A stretch of 64,000 nucleotides of DNA. Source: Bacteroides sp. GTDB lineage: Bacteria > Bacteroidota > Bacteroidia > Bacteroidales > Bacteroidaceae. Position numbers and translations under genes: made by a program. The notes beneath the pieces were generated by a model. That model was not told where the DNA came from and did not search any database. It saw nothing but the letters and a program-made list of their open reading frames with translations. Below are positions 7,776-15,786 of the stretch, piece by piece; positions within the stretch are counted from its first letter, which is position 1; the number at the start of each line of letters is the position of its first letter. The stretch covers positions 31,774 through 95,773 of the forward strand of contig DXWV01000050.1 in NCBI GenBank assembly GCA_019416685.1. The letters are read 5' to 3'.

Positions 7776-8147
7776 TATCTAAAATAACATAGGTATTGTT
7801 TTGCTTTTTATACTTATACGCTCCATTAAACAAACTGATTAGCTAACAATAAATAGCTCTCACTTCCTATTTATCGCATAACTCACTTCTTTTTGGGGTT
7901 ACAAAAATAGTTTATAGTGAGTTACCGACAGCTGTGCAAATCACAGCAAGCCGCAGAAACAGAATTTTTTAGCAAGAAATCTGCACCTGCTACGGGAGTA
8001 ATGAGGTGGTAACTAAACTCCTGCACCGTTTGGCTTCGGGATGGCATTTCGTTGGCTCTGCCCAATAGAAAAACAATGCGTAACGAATGCTATTTCAACT
8101 AATTCGCTACGTATTGCTCAAATTTGCAATTCCGCTATGTGTTTATT
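7776..8147. other. Gene-free stretch between the polyol locus and the HhH gene
   Basis: No supported gene in 372 bases. Visible structure: 8-base arms at 7880-7887 and 7916-7923 (aactcact/agtgagtt), and an imperfect inverted repeat at 8074-8116. The rest shows no promoter, tRNA or array I can defend. Confidence 0.6.
8074..8116. repeat. Imperfect word-like inverted repeat
   Basis: Bases 8074-8089 (caatgcgtaacgaatg) pair with 8101-8116 at 13 of 16 positions, with an 11-base loop. It lies about 30 bases downstream of the minus-strand HhH gene. No clear T-run follows in that direction. Confidence 0.5.
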
Positions 8148-9053
8148 TTAATGAAAGCTAACATAAGGTGATATTCGTTCAAAATCTTTTTCAGAGAATT
8201 CATCATAGAGCTTTAATTGACTCAGACTCTCTATTTCTCCTTTTTTCTTGCGATACTCAACGATAACCTTTGCCTGATAAAAATTGATGTAGGGATGTGC
8301 TCTAAGCCTTTCAATCCCTGCTTTATTTAAGTTTATCCGTTGGGTCTCATTCTTGTTTACAAACAACCATCCATGTAGTTTTTCCGTGTCCAGATGAATC
8401 TCTTGTAACTGCTCTATTTGGTAGAACCCTCCCAGTTTTTTCCGATATCCTACAATCATACGGGCGATGGCGCTACCTATACCGGGAATTTTCTTTAATT
8501 CGGTAGTATCAGCCTGGTTTAGGTTGATGATTGTTCCACTCGGATATTTGTAATATTTCAGAGTATCCCGTGGTTCCTGTTGACTAAACAGTCGAATTGT
8601 ATCCTGTTCTTTCGGTATATCTGCTATGGATATATAAGATTCGAGAGTTGTGTATTGTTTTTCTGTCAATCCATATACTTTTTGGAAGTCACTCTGTTTG
8701 CGAAAGCGTCCTCCTTTGGCACGGTATTTCAGAATATTCTTTGCCATCCATGGCGGAAGTCCCAGATTAAGAAAAGTAATAGAGTCTGCCGTATTAGGAT
8801 CGAAAGAAGCGAGTATTACTTCTCGTTTTTCATGCTGGTATTTTTTAGAATTTACTTTTTTTTCCTGTTCTCTTTCTTTTAGCGATGCCATAAAAATGGC
8901 ATACTCTTCTTCGAATTTTTGGTTATCTTCAATTTTTGCTACTTCTCTTGGCGGTATAAACCATGAAGCTATACCGACCAGAATAATCAAAACGGCAAGA
9001 ATTATGATACCTTGCCGTTCTGTACGTGAAAAGTAGAAAAAATCTTTCCACAT
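8148..9053 (-). CDS. Membrane-anchored helix-hairpin-helix (ComEA-like) protein
   Basis: 301 residues. One N-terminal transmembrane segment (IIILAVLIILVGIASWFIP, about residues 15-33) is followed by a charged spacer and then three ComEA-type helix-hairpin-helix modules. These begin at DPNTADS, NLNQADTTELKKIPGIGSAI and NLNKAGIERL. ComEA proteins bind double-stranded DNA outside the inner membrane during uptake. Bacteroides carries this three-module form widely, but its role there is not established. It starts one base after the stop of the sodium symporter gene, so the two share a transcript. Confidence 0.82.
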   Translation of the reverse strand: MWKDFFYFSRTERQGIIILAVLIILVGIASWFIPPREVAKIEDNQKFEEEYAIFMASLKEREQEKKVNSKKYQHEKREVILASFDPNTADSITFLNLGLPPWMAKNILKYRAKGGRFRKQSDFQKVYGLTEKQYTTLESYISIADIPKEQDTIRLFSQQEPRDTLKYYKYPSGTIINLNQADTTELKKIPGIGSAIARMIVGYRKKLGGFYQIEQLQEIHLDTEKLHGWLFVNKNETQRINLNKAGIERLRAHPYINFYQAKVIVEYRKKKGEIESLSQLKLYDEFSEKDFERISPYVSFH

Positions 9054-9054
9054 A

Positions 9055-10422
9055 TTACTTAAGCAGCCCTAACTCGTTGATAAAGATGCAGGAAATTGCA
9101 ATAGGTGCTATATACTTCAAAATAAAGATAATAAGCTTATAAACCGGGACTTTCAATGTTCCGTCGTTTGTAATCTCACTCCAGACAATTTTCTTGTTCA
9201 GATACCATCCGGTAAATATTGAAATACACAATCCACCTAATGGTAGCATGATTTTTGCAGTTACAAAATCAAACAGGTCGAACATTCCTAATCCGAAGAC
9301 AGTGATATCTTTGGTTACTCCAAGTGACAGAGAACAAAGTATGCCGAGGAAAATACAACCTCCTGTTACTAATAGTGCTGCCCGGCGCCGGGTAAATTTG
9401 AACTCTTCGTGTAAGTAAGCTGTTACAACTTCATGTAAAGAGATGGTGGAAGTAAGTGCAGCTACTGCCAGCAGTACATAAAACATTACGGAGAATATAT
9501 ATGCCAATAACGGTACACCACTGAATGCCTGCTGGAACACATTAGGCAGGGTGATAAAGATGAGGCTTGGACCTGCATCCGGCTGAATACCCACAGAGAA
9601 GGCAGCCGGGAAGATGATGAAACCTGCGAGTACGGCTACAATTGTATCAATAACCCCTACGCTGAAGGCCGTTTTTGTTAAATTGGTCTTTTTGCTAAAA
9701 TAAGAAGCATAGGTACAAAGACATCCCATTCCAAGGCTAAGTGAGAAAAATGCTTGTCCCATTGCACTTAGGAATACATTTCCGTCTACCTTGCTGAAAT
9801 CTGGTTTAAGCAGAAACTCGATACCTTTGCTTGCTCCTGGCAAAGATACAGAACATACTACTAATATGAGGATGATAATAAACAACATAGGCATCATTAT
9901 CTTAGAGGATTTCTCTATACCCTTTTCTACACCTTTCACAATAATAAAATGAGTACCAAGCAGAAATAGGATCAGCCAAATGGCCGGTCGCCAAGGATTG
10001 CTTGAGAAAGTCTGGAATGAAGAAATAAATTCGTCCGGGGTTTTACCTGAAAAACCGTTGGTTAATGCTTCGAAAATGTATTCGAGCGTCCATCCGGCCA
10101 CTACCGAATAATAACTGAGAATAAGAAAGCCGGCAAGTACTCCCATACGTCCTACCCAACGCCAATGCGTACCGGGAGCTAACTTTTGATAGGCTCTGGC
10201 GGTGTTTGCGCGAGAATGGCGTCCAATAAGAAATTCGGATACCATGATCGGAAGTCCCAGAAGAAAAATACAGCCCAAATAAATAATGATAAAAGCGGCA
10301 CCACCATGATTACCGGTTTCGTATGGAAATCTCCATATATTACCCAGTCCTACGGCTGATCCTGCAGAGGCAAGTATTACCCCCAACTTACTGCCAAAGT
10401 TCGCTCTGTCATTTTTAGTCAT
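9055..10422 (-). CDS. Sodium-dependent transporter of the neurotransmitter:sodium symporter (NSS/SNF) family
   Basis: 455 residues with about twelve membrane segments. The N-terminus has the NSS signature SAVGLGNIWRFPYETGNHGG, which forms the Na+ and substrate site in helix 1. Bacterial NSS proteins (LeuT, TnaT, MhsT) import amino acids with Na+; the substrate here is not evident. The gene is first in a two-gene operon with the HhH protein. Its probable -7 box (minus-strand TATATTTG at 10473-10480) lies only 12 bases from the plus-strand box of the divergent vanZ-like gene. Confidence 0.92.
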   Translation of the reverse strand: MTKNDRANFGSKLGVILASAGSAVGLGNIWRFPYETGNHGGAAFIIIYLGCIFLLGLPIMVSEFLIGRHSRANTARAYQKLAPGTHWRWVGRMGVLAGFLILSYYSVVAGWTLEYIFEALTNGFSGKTPDEFISSFQTFSSNPWRPAIWLILFLLGTHFIIVKGVEKGIEKSSKIMMPMLFIIILILVVCSVSLPGASKGIEFLLKPDFSKVDGNVFLSAMGQAFFSLSLGMGCLCTYASYFSKKTNLTKTAFSVGVIDTIVAVLAGFIIFPAAFSVGIQPDAGPSLIFITLPNVFQQAFSGVPLLAYIFSVMFYVLLAVAALTSTISLHEVVTAYLHEEFKFTRRRAALLVTGGCIFLGILCSLSLGVTKDITVFGLGMFDLFDFVTAKIMLPLGGLCISIFTGWYLNKKIVWSEITNDGTLKVPVYKLIIFILKYIAPIAISCIFINELGLLK

Positions 10423-10472
10423 AAAAGCTTTATTTATCTTACAATTCGATATATTTATCTTACTTAAACATG

Positions 10473-10500
10473 CAAATATAAGAAATGTTCCTTATATTTG
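10473..10500. promoter_or_regulatory. Overlapping divergent promoters
   Basis: TATATTTG occurs on the minus strand at 10473-10480 (for the symporter) and on the plus strand at 10493-10500 (for the vanZ-like gene), separated by 12 bases. The two polymerase footprints would overlap. Confidence 0.55.
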
Positions 10501-10525
10501 CCCAACATCTGTAATTTATTTAGAT

Positions 10526-10933
10526 ATGCTTTATTATATTAAGAAATACCCGGTTTCTCTGTTAATTATTCTGGTGGTTATCTATCTGTCGTTTTTCAGA
10601 CCACCTTCAACAGAGTTAAGTAAAATACCCAATATAGATAAAATTGTTCATTTTTGTATGTATTTCGGTATGTCTGGCATGTTGTGGCTGGAGTTTTTGC
10701 GTACTCACAGAAAGGGAGATTCTCCAATGTGGCATGCATGGGTCGGTGCTTTTATTTGCCCGGTATTGTTTAGCGGTTGTGTAGAGTTGTTGCAAGAGTA
10801 TTGCACAACGTACCGTGGAGGAGATTGGTTAGACTTTACAGCCAATTCTTTGGGGGCAATCTTTGCCAGTCTTATCGGTTACTATTGGGTACGCCCCCGG
10901 ATGCTGAAACAAACAATAAAAGGGAAACAGTAG
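10526..10933 (+). CDS. VanZ-like membrane protein
   Basis: 135 residues with about four hydrophobic segments. The conserved VanZ-type pattern is present: PNIDKIVHFCMYFGMSGML, then VELLQEYCTTYRGGDWLDFTANSLG. The E-Q/DxxDxxxNxxG block is the family's hallmark. Members include teicoplanin-resistance VanZ, but most are housekeeping proteins of unknown activity. Its promoter overlaps that of the divergent symporter. The stop lies 4 bases from the end of the convergent murF gene. Confidence 0.8.
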   Translation: MLYYIKKYPVSLLIILVVIYLSFFRPPSTELSKIPNIDKIVHFCMYFGMSGMLWLEFLRTHRKGDSPMWHAWVGAFICPVLFSGCVELLQEYCTTYRGGDWLDFTANSLGAIFASLIGYYWVRPRMLKQTIKGKQ

Positions 10934-10937
10934 CAGA

Positions 10938-12236
10938 TTATAAATAATCTACTACTGAACTAAGTTTTATTCCGTTAGAGCCCTTTATTAAGATGGTATA
11001 ATCTTTAGGCTTATCGGTCTGTAATGCCTGTATGAGTTCCTGGGCATTGGGATATGTTTGGTATGAATGTTCTGTTGCAGCAAACAAACTGCCAACAAAT
11101 ATGACTTTCTCAAACTCGCATGCTTTAATGAAGTCTACTATCTTTTGGTGCTCAGCTGCACTTTCAGTTCCCAGTTCGCGCATATCTCCTAATATTAGCA
11201 TCTTATGCGCAACTGTCATTTTATTAAAGTTCTCCAGTGCTGCCATCATACTTGTAGGATTGGCATTATAAGCATCGATAATCAGCGTGTTCTCGGCTGT
11301 TTTTTTCAGTTGCGAACGATTGTTCTGCGGAGCATATTCAGTGAGTGCTTTATTTATTTTTTGTGGTTCAACTTCAAAGAAGCGTCCGATAGTAGCAGCA
11401 GCCAAAGCATTAGGGAAATTATATTCTCCTATTAGCCGGGTTTCTACTTCGTAATTTTCGCCGTTTTTTCCTGCTTTCCATTCAAAAGTGAGGTAAGGTG
11501 AGTTCCCTGTCACATGACCATTGACATAAAGTGATTCATCACTTCCGTAAGGTATTTGATTCAGTCCGGAAGCAATATTCATAAGATATGGATTGTCGTG
11601 GTGAATAAAGATGGTTGAACCTTCTTTCTTACGCAGGAAATCATACAGTTCTCCTTTGGTTTTTATAACTCCCTCAAATGAACCGAAACCTTCAAGGTGT
11701 CCTTTACCCACGTTAGTAATGATGCCGTAATCCGGTTCGACTATCTCTGTTAAGAATTTAATTTCTCCCGGATGACTGGCTCCCATTTCGATGACCGCAA
11801 GGTCATGTTCTGTTTTCAGGCGAAGAAGGGTAATAGGTACTCCAATGTGGTTGTTTAAATTACCTTGCGTATAAAGGACATTATAGGATTGTGACAACAC
11901 GGCCGAGATCAATTCTTTGGTGGTTGTTTTCCCGTTAGTTCCGGTAATACCAATGATCCGGGTACCTAATTGCCTGCGATGATGGTTGGCCAGTAGTTGT
12001 AAAGTTTTGATGCAACTGTCTACAAGGATGTAGCGTTTGTCACCTTTCACTACATGAGCTGCTTCGTCAACAATTGCATATGCGCACCCGTTGTTAATGG
12101 CTTGTGTGGCGAAAGCATTCCCATTGAATGAATCACCTTTGAGGGCAATGAACATAGAGCCTTTAGGGCAATTGCGGCTATCGGTAGTTACTGTATTACA
12201 TTCCAGAAATATCTGGTAGAGAGCAGAGAGTTCCAT
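10938..12236 (-). CDS. murF: UDP-N-acetylmuramoyl-tripeptide--D-alanyl-D-alanine ligase
   Basis: 432 residues. The Mur-ligase ATP loop GITGTNGKTTTKEL is at about residue 95. The central domain has VIEMGASHPGEIKFL and IITNVGKGHLEGFGS, and the C-terminal domain has DAYNANPTSM and ILGDMRELG, both characteristic of MurF rather than MurC/D/E. It joins D-Ala-D-Ala to the UDP-MurNAc-tripeptide in the cytoplasm. In Bacteroides it stands outside the main mur cluster. A minus-strand TATCTTTG at 12265-12272 is a likely -7 box, about 30 bases before the start. The D-Ala-D-Ala supplier Ddl is at 36947-37933. Confidence 0.95.
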   Translation of the reverse strand: MELSALYQIFLECNTVTTDSRNCPKGSMFIALKGDSFNGNAFATQAINNGCAYAIVDEAAHVVKGDKRYILVDSCIKTLQLLANHHRRQLGTRIIGITGTNGKTTTKELISAVLSQSYNVLYTQGNLNNHIGVPITLLRLKTEHDLAVIEMGASHPGEIKFLTEIVEPDYGIITNVGKGHLEGFGSFEGVIKTKGELYDFLRKKEGSTIFIHHDNPYLMNIASGLNQIPYGSDESLYVNGHVTGNSPYLTFEWKAGKNGENYEVETRLIGEYNFPNALAAATIGRFFEVEPQKINKALTEYAPQNNRSQLKKTAENTLIIDAYNANPTSMMAALENFNKMTVAHKMLILGDMRELGTESAAEHQKIVDFIKACEFEKVIFVGSLFAATEHSYQTYPNAQELIQALQTDKPKDYTILIKGSNGIKLSSVVDYL

Positions 12237-12264
12237 ATTCTTTCTATAGTTATAAAGACAGCAG

Positions 12265-12272
12265 CAAAGATA
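12265..12272 (-). promoter_or_regulatory. -7 box of murF
   Basis: Minus-strand TATCTTTG, perfect TAnnTTTG match, 28 bases upstream of the start codon. No clear -33 element. Confidence 0.5.
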
Positions 12273-12447
12273 GAGTATAATCTTGAATCGTGCGAAAAGA
12301 ATAGCCGGAAATCTCTTCCCTTTCTTTTTATTTGATAAGATTCTTTCTTAATGAGCACTAAGAGAATACCGTATCCGGTACAATTTCTTGTGATAATAGG
12401 CGGTTACTTGCTTTTTTTCTCTACATTTGCAATAATCTAACCGAAAA

Positions 12448-13311
12448 ATGAGATTAATGAATTCATTAGTACATAGATATTTGAATGTCAACGGGCAGTT
12501 GCTCGATCTCTCTGTCCCACAAGTGATGGGTATTCTGAATGTTACTCCTGATTCTTTTTATGCCGGAAGCCGGATGCAAACTGAGGCAGATATTGCCGGA
12601 CGTGCACAACAGATATTGGTCGAGGGCGCTTCTATAATTGATATTGGTGCTTACTCTTCCCGCCCTAATGCGGAGAACATTTCTGCTGAGGAAGAAATGC
12701 GTCGTTTACGGACAGGATTGGAAATTGTGGTTCGTAATCATCCAGACGCTGTTATTTCTGTAGATACGTTTCGGGCTGATGTGGCGGAACAATGTGTAAA
12801 GGAATATGGTGTTGCTATCATCAATGACATTGCAGCCGGAGAGATGGATCCGAAAATGTTTGAAACTGTTGCCCGGTTGGGAGTACCTTATATCATGATG
12901 CATATGCAAGGTACGCCTCAAAACATGCAATCTGAACCGTATTATGACGATTTGCTTAAGGAGGTATTTATGTATTTCGCCATGAAAGTACAGCAATTGC
13001 GTGATTTGGGTGTGAAAGACATTATTCTTGATCCCGGCTTTGGCTTTGGTAAGACGTTAGAGCATAATTATGAATTGCTGGCACACCTTGAAGAATTCAG
13101 TATTTTCGAACTGCCTTTATTGGTGGGTGTTTCAAGAAAATCAATGATTTATCGTTTGCTTGGAGGTACGCCGCAAGACGCTCTCAACGGAACGACTGTA
13201 TTGGATACGGTTGCTTTAATGAAAGGAGCTAATATCCTGAGGGTACATGATGTGCGTGAAGCAGTGGAAGCAGTAAGAATGGTGGATAAGATTGTTAGTT
13301 ATAAATTGTAA
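12448..13311 (+). CDS. folP: Dihydropteroate synthase
   Basis: 287 residues. Both DHPS signatures are visible: VMGILNVTPDSFYAGSR near residue 25, and IIDIGAYSSRPNAE where the conserved GxxSTRP is slightly changed. Further on are DPGFGFGKTLEHNYELL and the C-terminal RVHDVREAV that binds the pterin phosphate. It condenses p-aminobenzoate with dihydropterin diphosphate and is the sulfonamide target. A TACATTTG -7 box at 12422-12429 precedes the ATG at 12448; an alternative ATG lies at 12457. Only 8 bases separate it from cdaA downstream, so the two are cotranscribed. Confidence 0.95.
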   Translation: MRLMNSLVHRYLNVNGQLLDLSVPQVMGILNVTPDSFYAGSRMQTEADIAGRAQQILVEGASIIDIGAYSSRPNAENISAEEEMRRLRTGLEIVVRNHPDAVISVDTFRADVAEQCVKEYGVAIINDIAAGEMDPKMFETVARLGVPYIMMHMQGTPQNMQSEPYYDDLLKEVFMYFAMKVQQLRDLGVKDIILDPGFGFGKTLEHNYELLAHLEEFSIFELPLLVGVSRKSMIYRLLGGTPQDALNGTTVLDTVALMKGANILRVHDVREAVEAVRMVDKIVSYKL

Positions 13312-13319
13312 ATGTTTAT

Positions 13320-14120
13320 ATGGGTGAATATCAAATAATAGCCATGGCTGCCGGTATGTTTTTTGAGTTTGGTATCAAAGATTTTATTGACATCCTGTTG
13401 GTGGCTTTCCTTTTGTATTATGTTTACAAATTAATGAAAGCTTCGGGTTCTATCAAAGTGTTCACAGGTATTCTTGTGCTGATCTTGATGTGGCTGGTAG
13501 TAACTCAGGTACTTGAAATGAAACTTCTGGGTTCTATTTTTAATACTTTGATGAATGTCGGTGTACTGGCTCTGATTGTACTTTTTCAGGATGAGATACG
13601 TCGTTTTCTGCTCACGCTTGGTTCGCATCAGCATGTCAATGCCCTGGCACGTTTCTTTACCGGGAATAAAAAAGAGTCATTAGAACATGAAGATATTATG
13701 CCGGTGGTAATGGCATGTATCAGTATGGGTAAACAAAAGGTCGGTGCCCTGATTGTGATTGAACACAATGTTCCTTTGGATGGGGTAGTACGTACCGGAG
13801 AAATTATTAATGCGGATGTAAATCAGCGCTTGATAGAAAATATTTTTTTCAAAAACAGTCCTCTGCATGATGGTGCGATGGTAATAAGTAAAAAGCGCAT
13901 TAAAGCTGCCGGATGTATTCTGCCGGTATCCCACAATCTGGATATACCCAAAGAACTGGGGCTTCGTCATCGTGCTGCAATGGGGATATCGCAGGAATCG
14001 GATGCGCATGCTATTATCGTATCCGAAGAGACCGGATCGATTTCTGTTGCTTATCGCGGGCAGTTTTACCTTCGTTTGAGTGCAGAAGAGTTGGAAAGTT
14101 TATTAACGAAGAAATCCTAA
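13320..14120 (+). CDS. cdaA: Diadenylate cyclase (c-di-AMP synthase), CdaA/DacA type
   Basis: 266 residues. Three N-terminal transmembrane segments (about residues 20-90) are followed by a DAC (DisA_N) domain. The catalytic motifs are intact: NSPLHDGAMVI (DGA, about residue 182) and GLRHRAAMGIS (RHR, about 215). It makes c-di-AMP from two ATP at the membrane. Gram-positive cdaA usually neighbours cdaR and glmM; here it follows folP by 8 bases and precedes the tldD-like gene by 15, with no CdaR-like regulator in the window. The second messenger in Bacteroides has been tied to envelope and osmotic control. Confidence 0.93.
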   Translation: MGEYQIIAMAAGMFFEFGIKDFIDILLVAFLLYYVYKLMKASGSIKVFTGILVLILMWLVVTQVLEMKLLGSIFNTLMNVGVLALIVLFQDEIRRFLLTLGSHQHVNALARFFTGNKKESLEHEDIMPVVMACISMGKQKVGALIVIEHNVPLDGVVRTGEIINADVNQRLIENIFFKNSPLHDGAMVISKKRIKAAGCILPVSHNLDIPKELGLRHRAAMGISQESDAHAIIVSEETGSISVAYRGQFYLRLSAEELESLLTKKS

Positions 14121-14135
14121 AATAATAGATATATT

Positions 14136-15674
14136 ATGGACAGACGAAATTTTATAAGAACAGGAGGCATGGCATTATTAGGTTCGTTGGCTGCAGGCTC
14201 AGCGTTGGCTATCCCTTCGGTGAAGGGAGCTTTGGGAGGAGCCGACCAGAAGGCGGCGCTTTCGCAGGCGATGAATCATTTTGGTGTGGGCGAAGAAGAT
14301 ATGAAGAAAGTACTGGCAGCAGCCCTTGAAAAAGGAGGAGATTATGCTGATCTCTTTTTTGAACATACCTTCACCAACGTAATCAGTTTGAAAGACGGGG
14401 CGGTGAATAGTTGTAATTCCTATATAGATTTTGGTATGGGGGTGCGTGTGCTTGCAGGTGATCAGACCGGTTATGCCTATGTGGAAAATGTGACGCTTGA
14501 AGATATGCTGAATGCCGCACGTACAGCTGCGCGTATTGCATCCGGCAAGAAGAAGTCCGGTCCTGTACGTATGGCAGAAAAAACGTTGAAGAAAAACTAC
14601 TATCCGATAACTACTCCCTGGGAGGAGATCAGTTTGAAAGATAAGATGCCTTATCTTCAAAAGCTTAATGACAAGATATTTGCATTGGATAAACGAGTCT
14701 CCAAAGTAATGGCTAATCAGAGTGATTCGACATCGCATATTCTTTTCTGTAACAGTGAAGGTGTGATGTATTATGATTATCGTCCTATGGTGACACTTGG
14801 TGCAGTCTGCATTATGGAGGAAAACGGAAAGATGGAGAATAGCTATGCTGCCCGTGCCTATCGTAAAGGGTTTGAGTTTCTGTCTGATGATCTGGTTGAG
14901 ATTTTGGCACGTGAAGCCGTGGACAATACAGCCATTCTTTTCAAAGCCATCAAGCCTAAAGGTGGAGAGATGCCTGTGGTGATGGGTGCGGGAGGTTCCG
15001 GCATCCTGTTGCACGAGGCTATCGGACATGCGTTTGAAGCAGATTTCAATCGCAAGAATGTCTCTATTTTCTCCGATCAGTTGAATAAGAAAGTGTGCAA
15101 TGAACATATTTCTGTAATAGATGATGGTACTATTCCTTTCAACCGTGGATCTGTGAACTTTGATGATGAGGGAGTAGAGGGACAGAAAACATATCTCGTT
15201 AAAGAAGGGGTTTTAACCAGTTATATGCACGACCGTATCAGTGCTAAACATTATGGTATTGCCCCAACCGGAAACGGACGACGCGAAACCTTCCGAAATA
15301 TGCCGATTCCTCGTATGCGTGCTACGTATATGGAACCGGGCAATATGAAAGAAGAAGATATTATAGCTTCCGTAAAACAGGGTATTTTTGTCGATCAGTT
15401 TACAAACGGACAGGTACAGATTGGTGCAGGTGATTTTACTTTCTTCGTGAAATCGGGTTATCTGATTGAGGATGGTAAATTGACACAACCTATTAAAGAT
15501 ATCAATATCATCGGAAATGGCCCGAAAGCATTGGCAGATATTACTATGGTAGCTGATAATGATAAGATTGATAATGGTACCTGGACTTGCGGAAAGGATG
15601 GACAATCTTGTCCGGTGACTTGTGGTATGCCTTCGGCGTTGGTTAGTAAACTGACCGTTGGAGGAGAAAACTGA
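14136..15674 (+). CDS. TldD-family metalloprotease subunit with a twin-arginine-like signal
   Basis: 512 residues. The N-terminus MDRRNFIRTG followed by MALLGSLAAGSALA looks like a twin-arginine (Tat) signal, unusual because TldD is cytoplasmic in enterobacteria. The metal site HEAIGHAFEAD is at about residue 293, the TldD form that supplies the catalytic zinc. TldD pairs with PmbA/TldE to degrade unfolded peptides, such as the microcin B17 precursor leader and CcdA. The PmbA partner follows 112 bases downstream. The product is about 30 residues longer than E. coli TldD, mostly from the leader. The Tat export call is inference. Confidence 0.88.
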   Translation: MDRRNFIRTGGMALLGSLAAGSALAIPSVKGALGGADQKAALSQAMNHFGVGEEDMKKVLAAALEKGGDYADLFFEHTFTNVISLKDGAVNSCNSYIDFGMGVRVLAGDQTGYAYVENVTLEDMLNAARTAARIASGKKKSGPVRMAEKTLKKNYYPITTPWEEISLKDKMPYLQKLNDKIFALDKRVSKVMANQSDSTSHILFCNSEGVMYYDYRPMVTLGAVCIMEENGKMENSYAARAYRKGFEFLSDDLVEILAREAVDNTAILFKAIKPKGGEMPVVMGAGGSGILLHEAIGHAFEADFNRKNVSIFSDQLNKKVCNEHISVIDDGTIPFNRGSVNFDDEGVEGQKTYLVKEGVLTSYMHDRISAKHYGIAPTGNGRRETFRNMPIPRMRATYMEPGNMKEEDIIASVKQGIFVDQFTNGQVQIGAGDFTFFVKSGYLIEDGKLTQPIKDINIIGNGPKALADITMVADNDKIDNGTWTCGKDGQSCPVTCGMPSALVSKLTVGGEN

Positions 15675-15786
15675 GGAAACAGTGAGAACTAAAAATTAGA
15701 AATTAAAAATTAAAGTTGAAACTTCGCGGAATGTGGTAAAGATATATGTTTAGTTCCCGGTTTTCAACTCTCAACTTTCAACTCTT
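15675..15786. repeat. Low-complexity word-iterated linker between tldD and pmbA
   Basis: The segment is built of repeated words (aaaaattagaaattaaaaatt, then caactctcaactttcaact). An 8-base inverted match (agttgaaa/tttcaact) joins its two halves. It has no coding potential. Its style matches other word-like inverted elements in this window. Confidence 0.5.
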
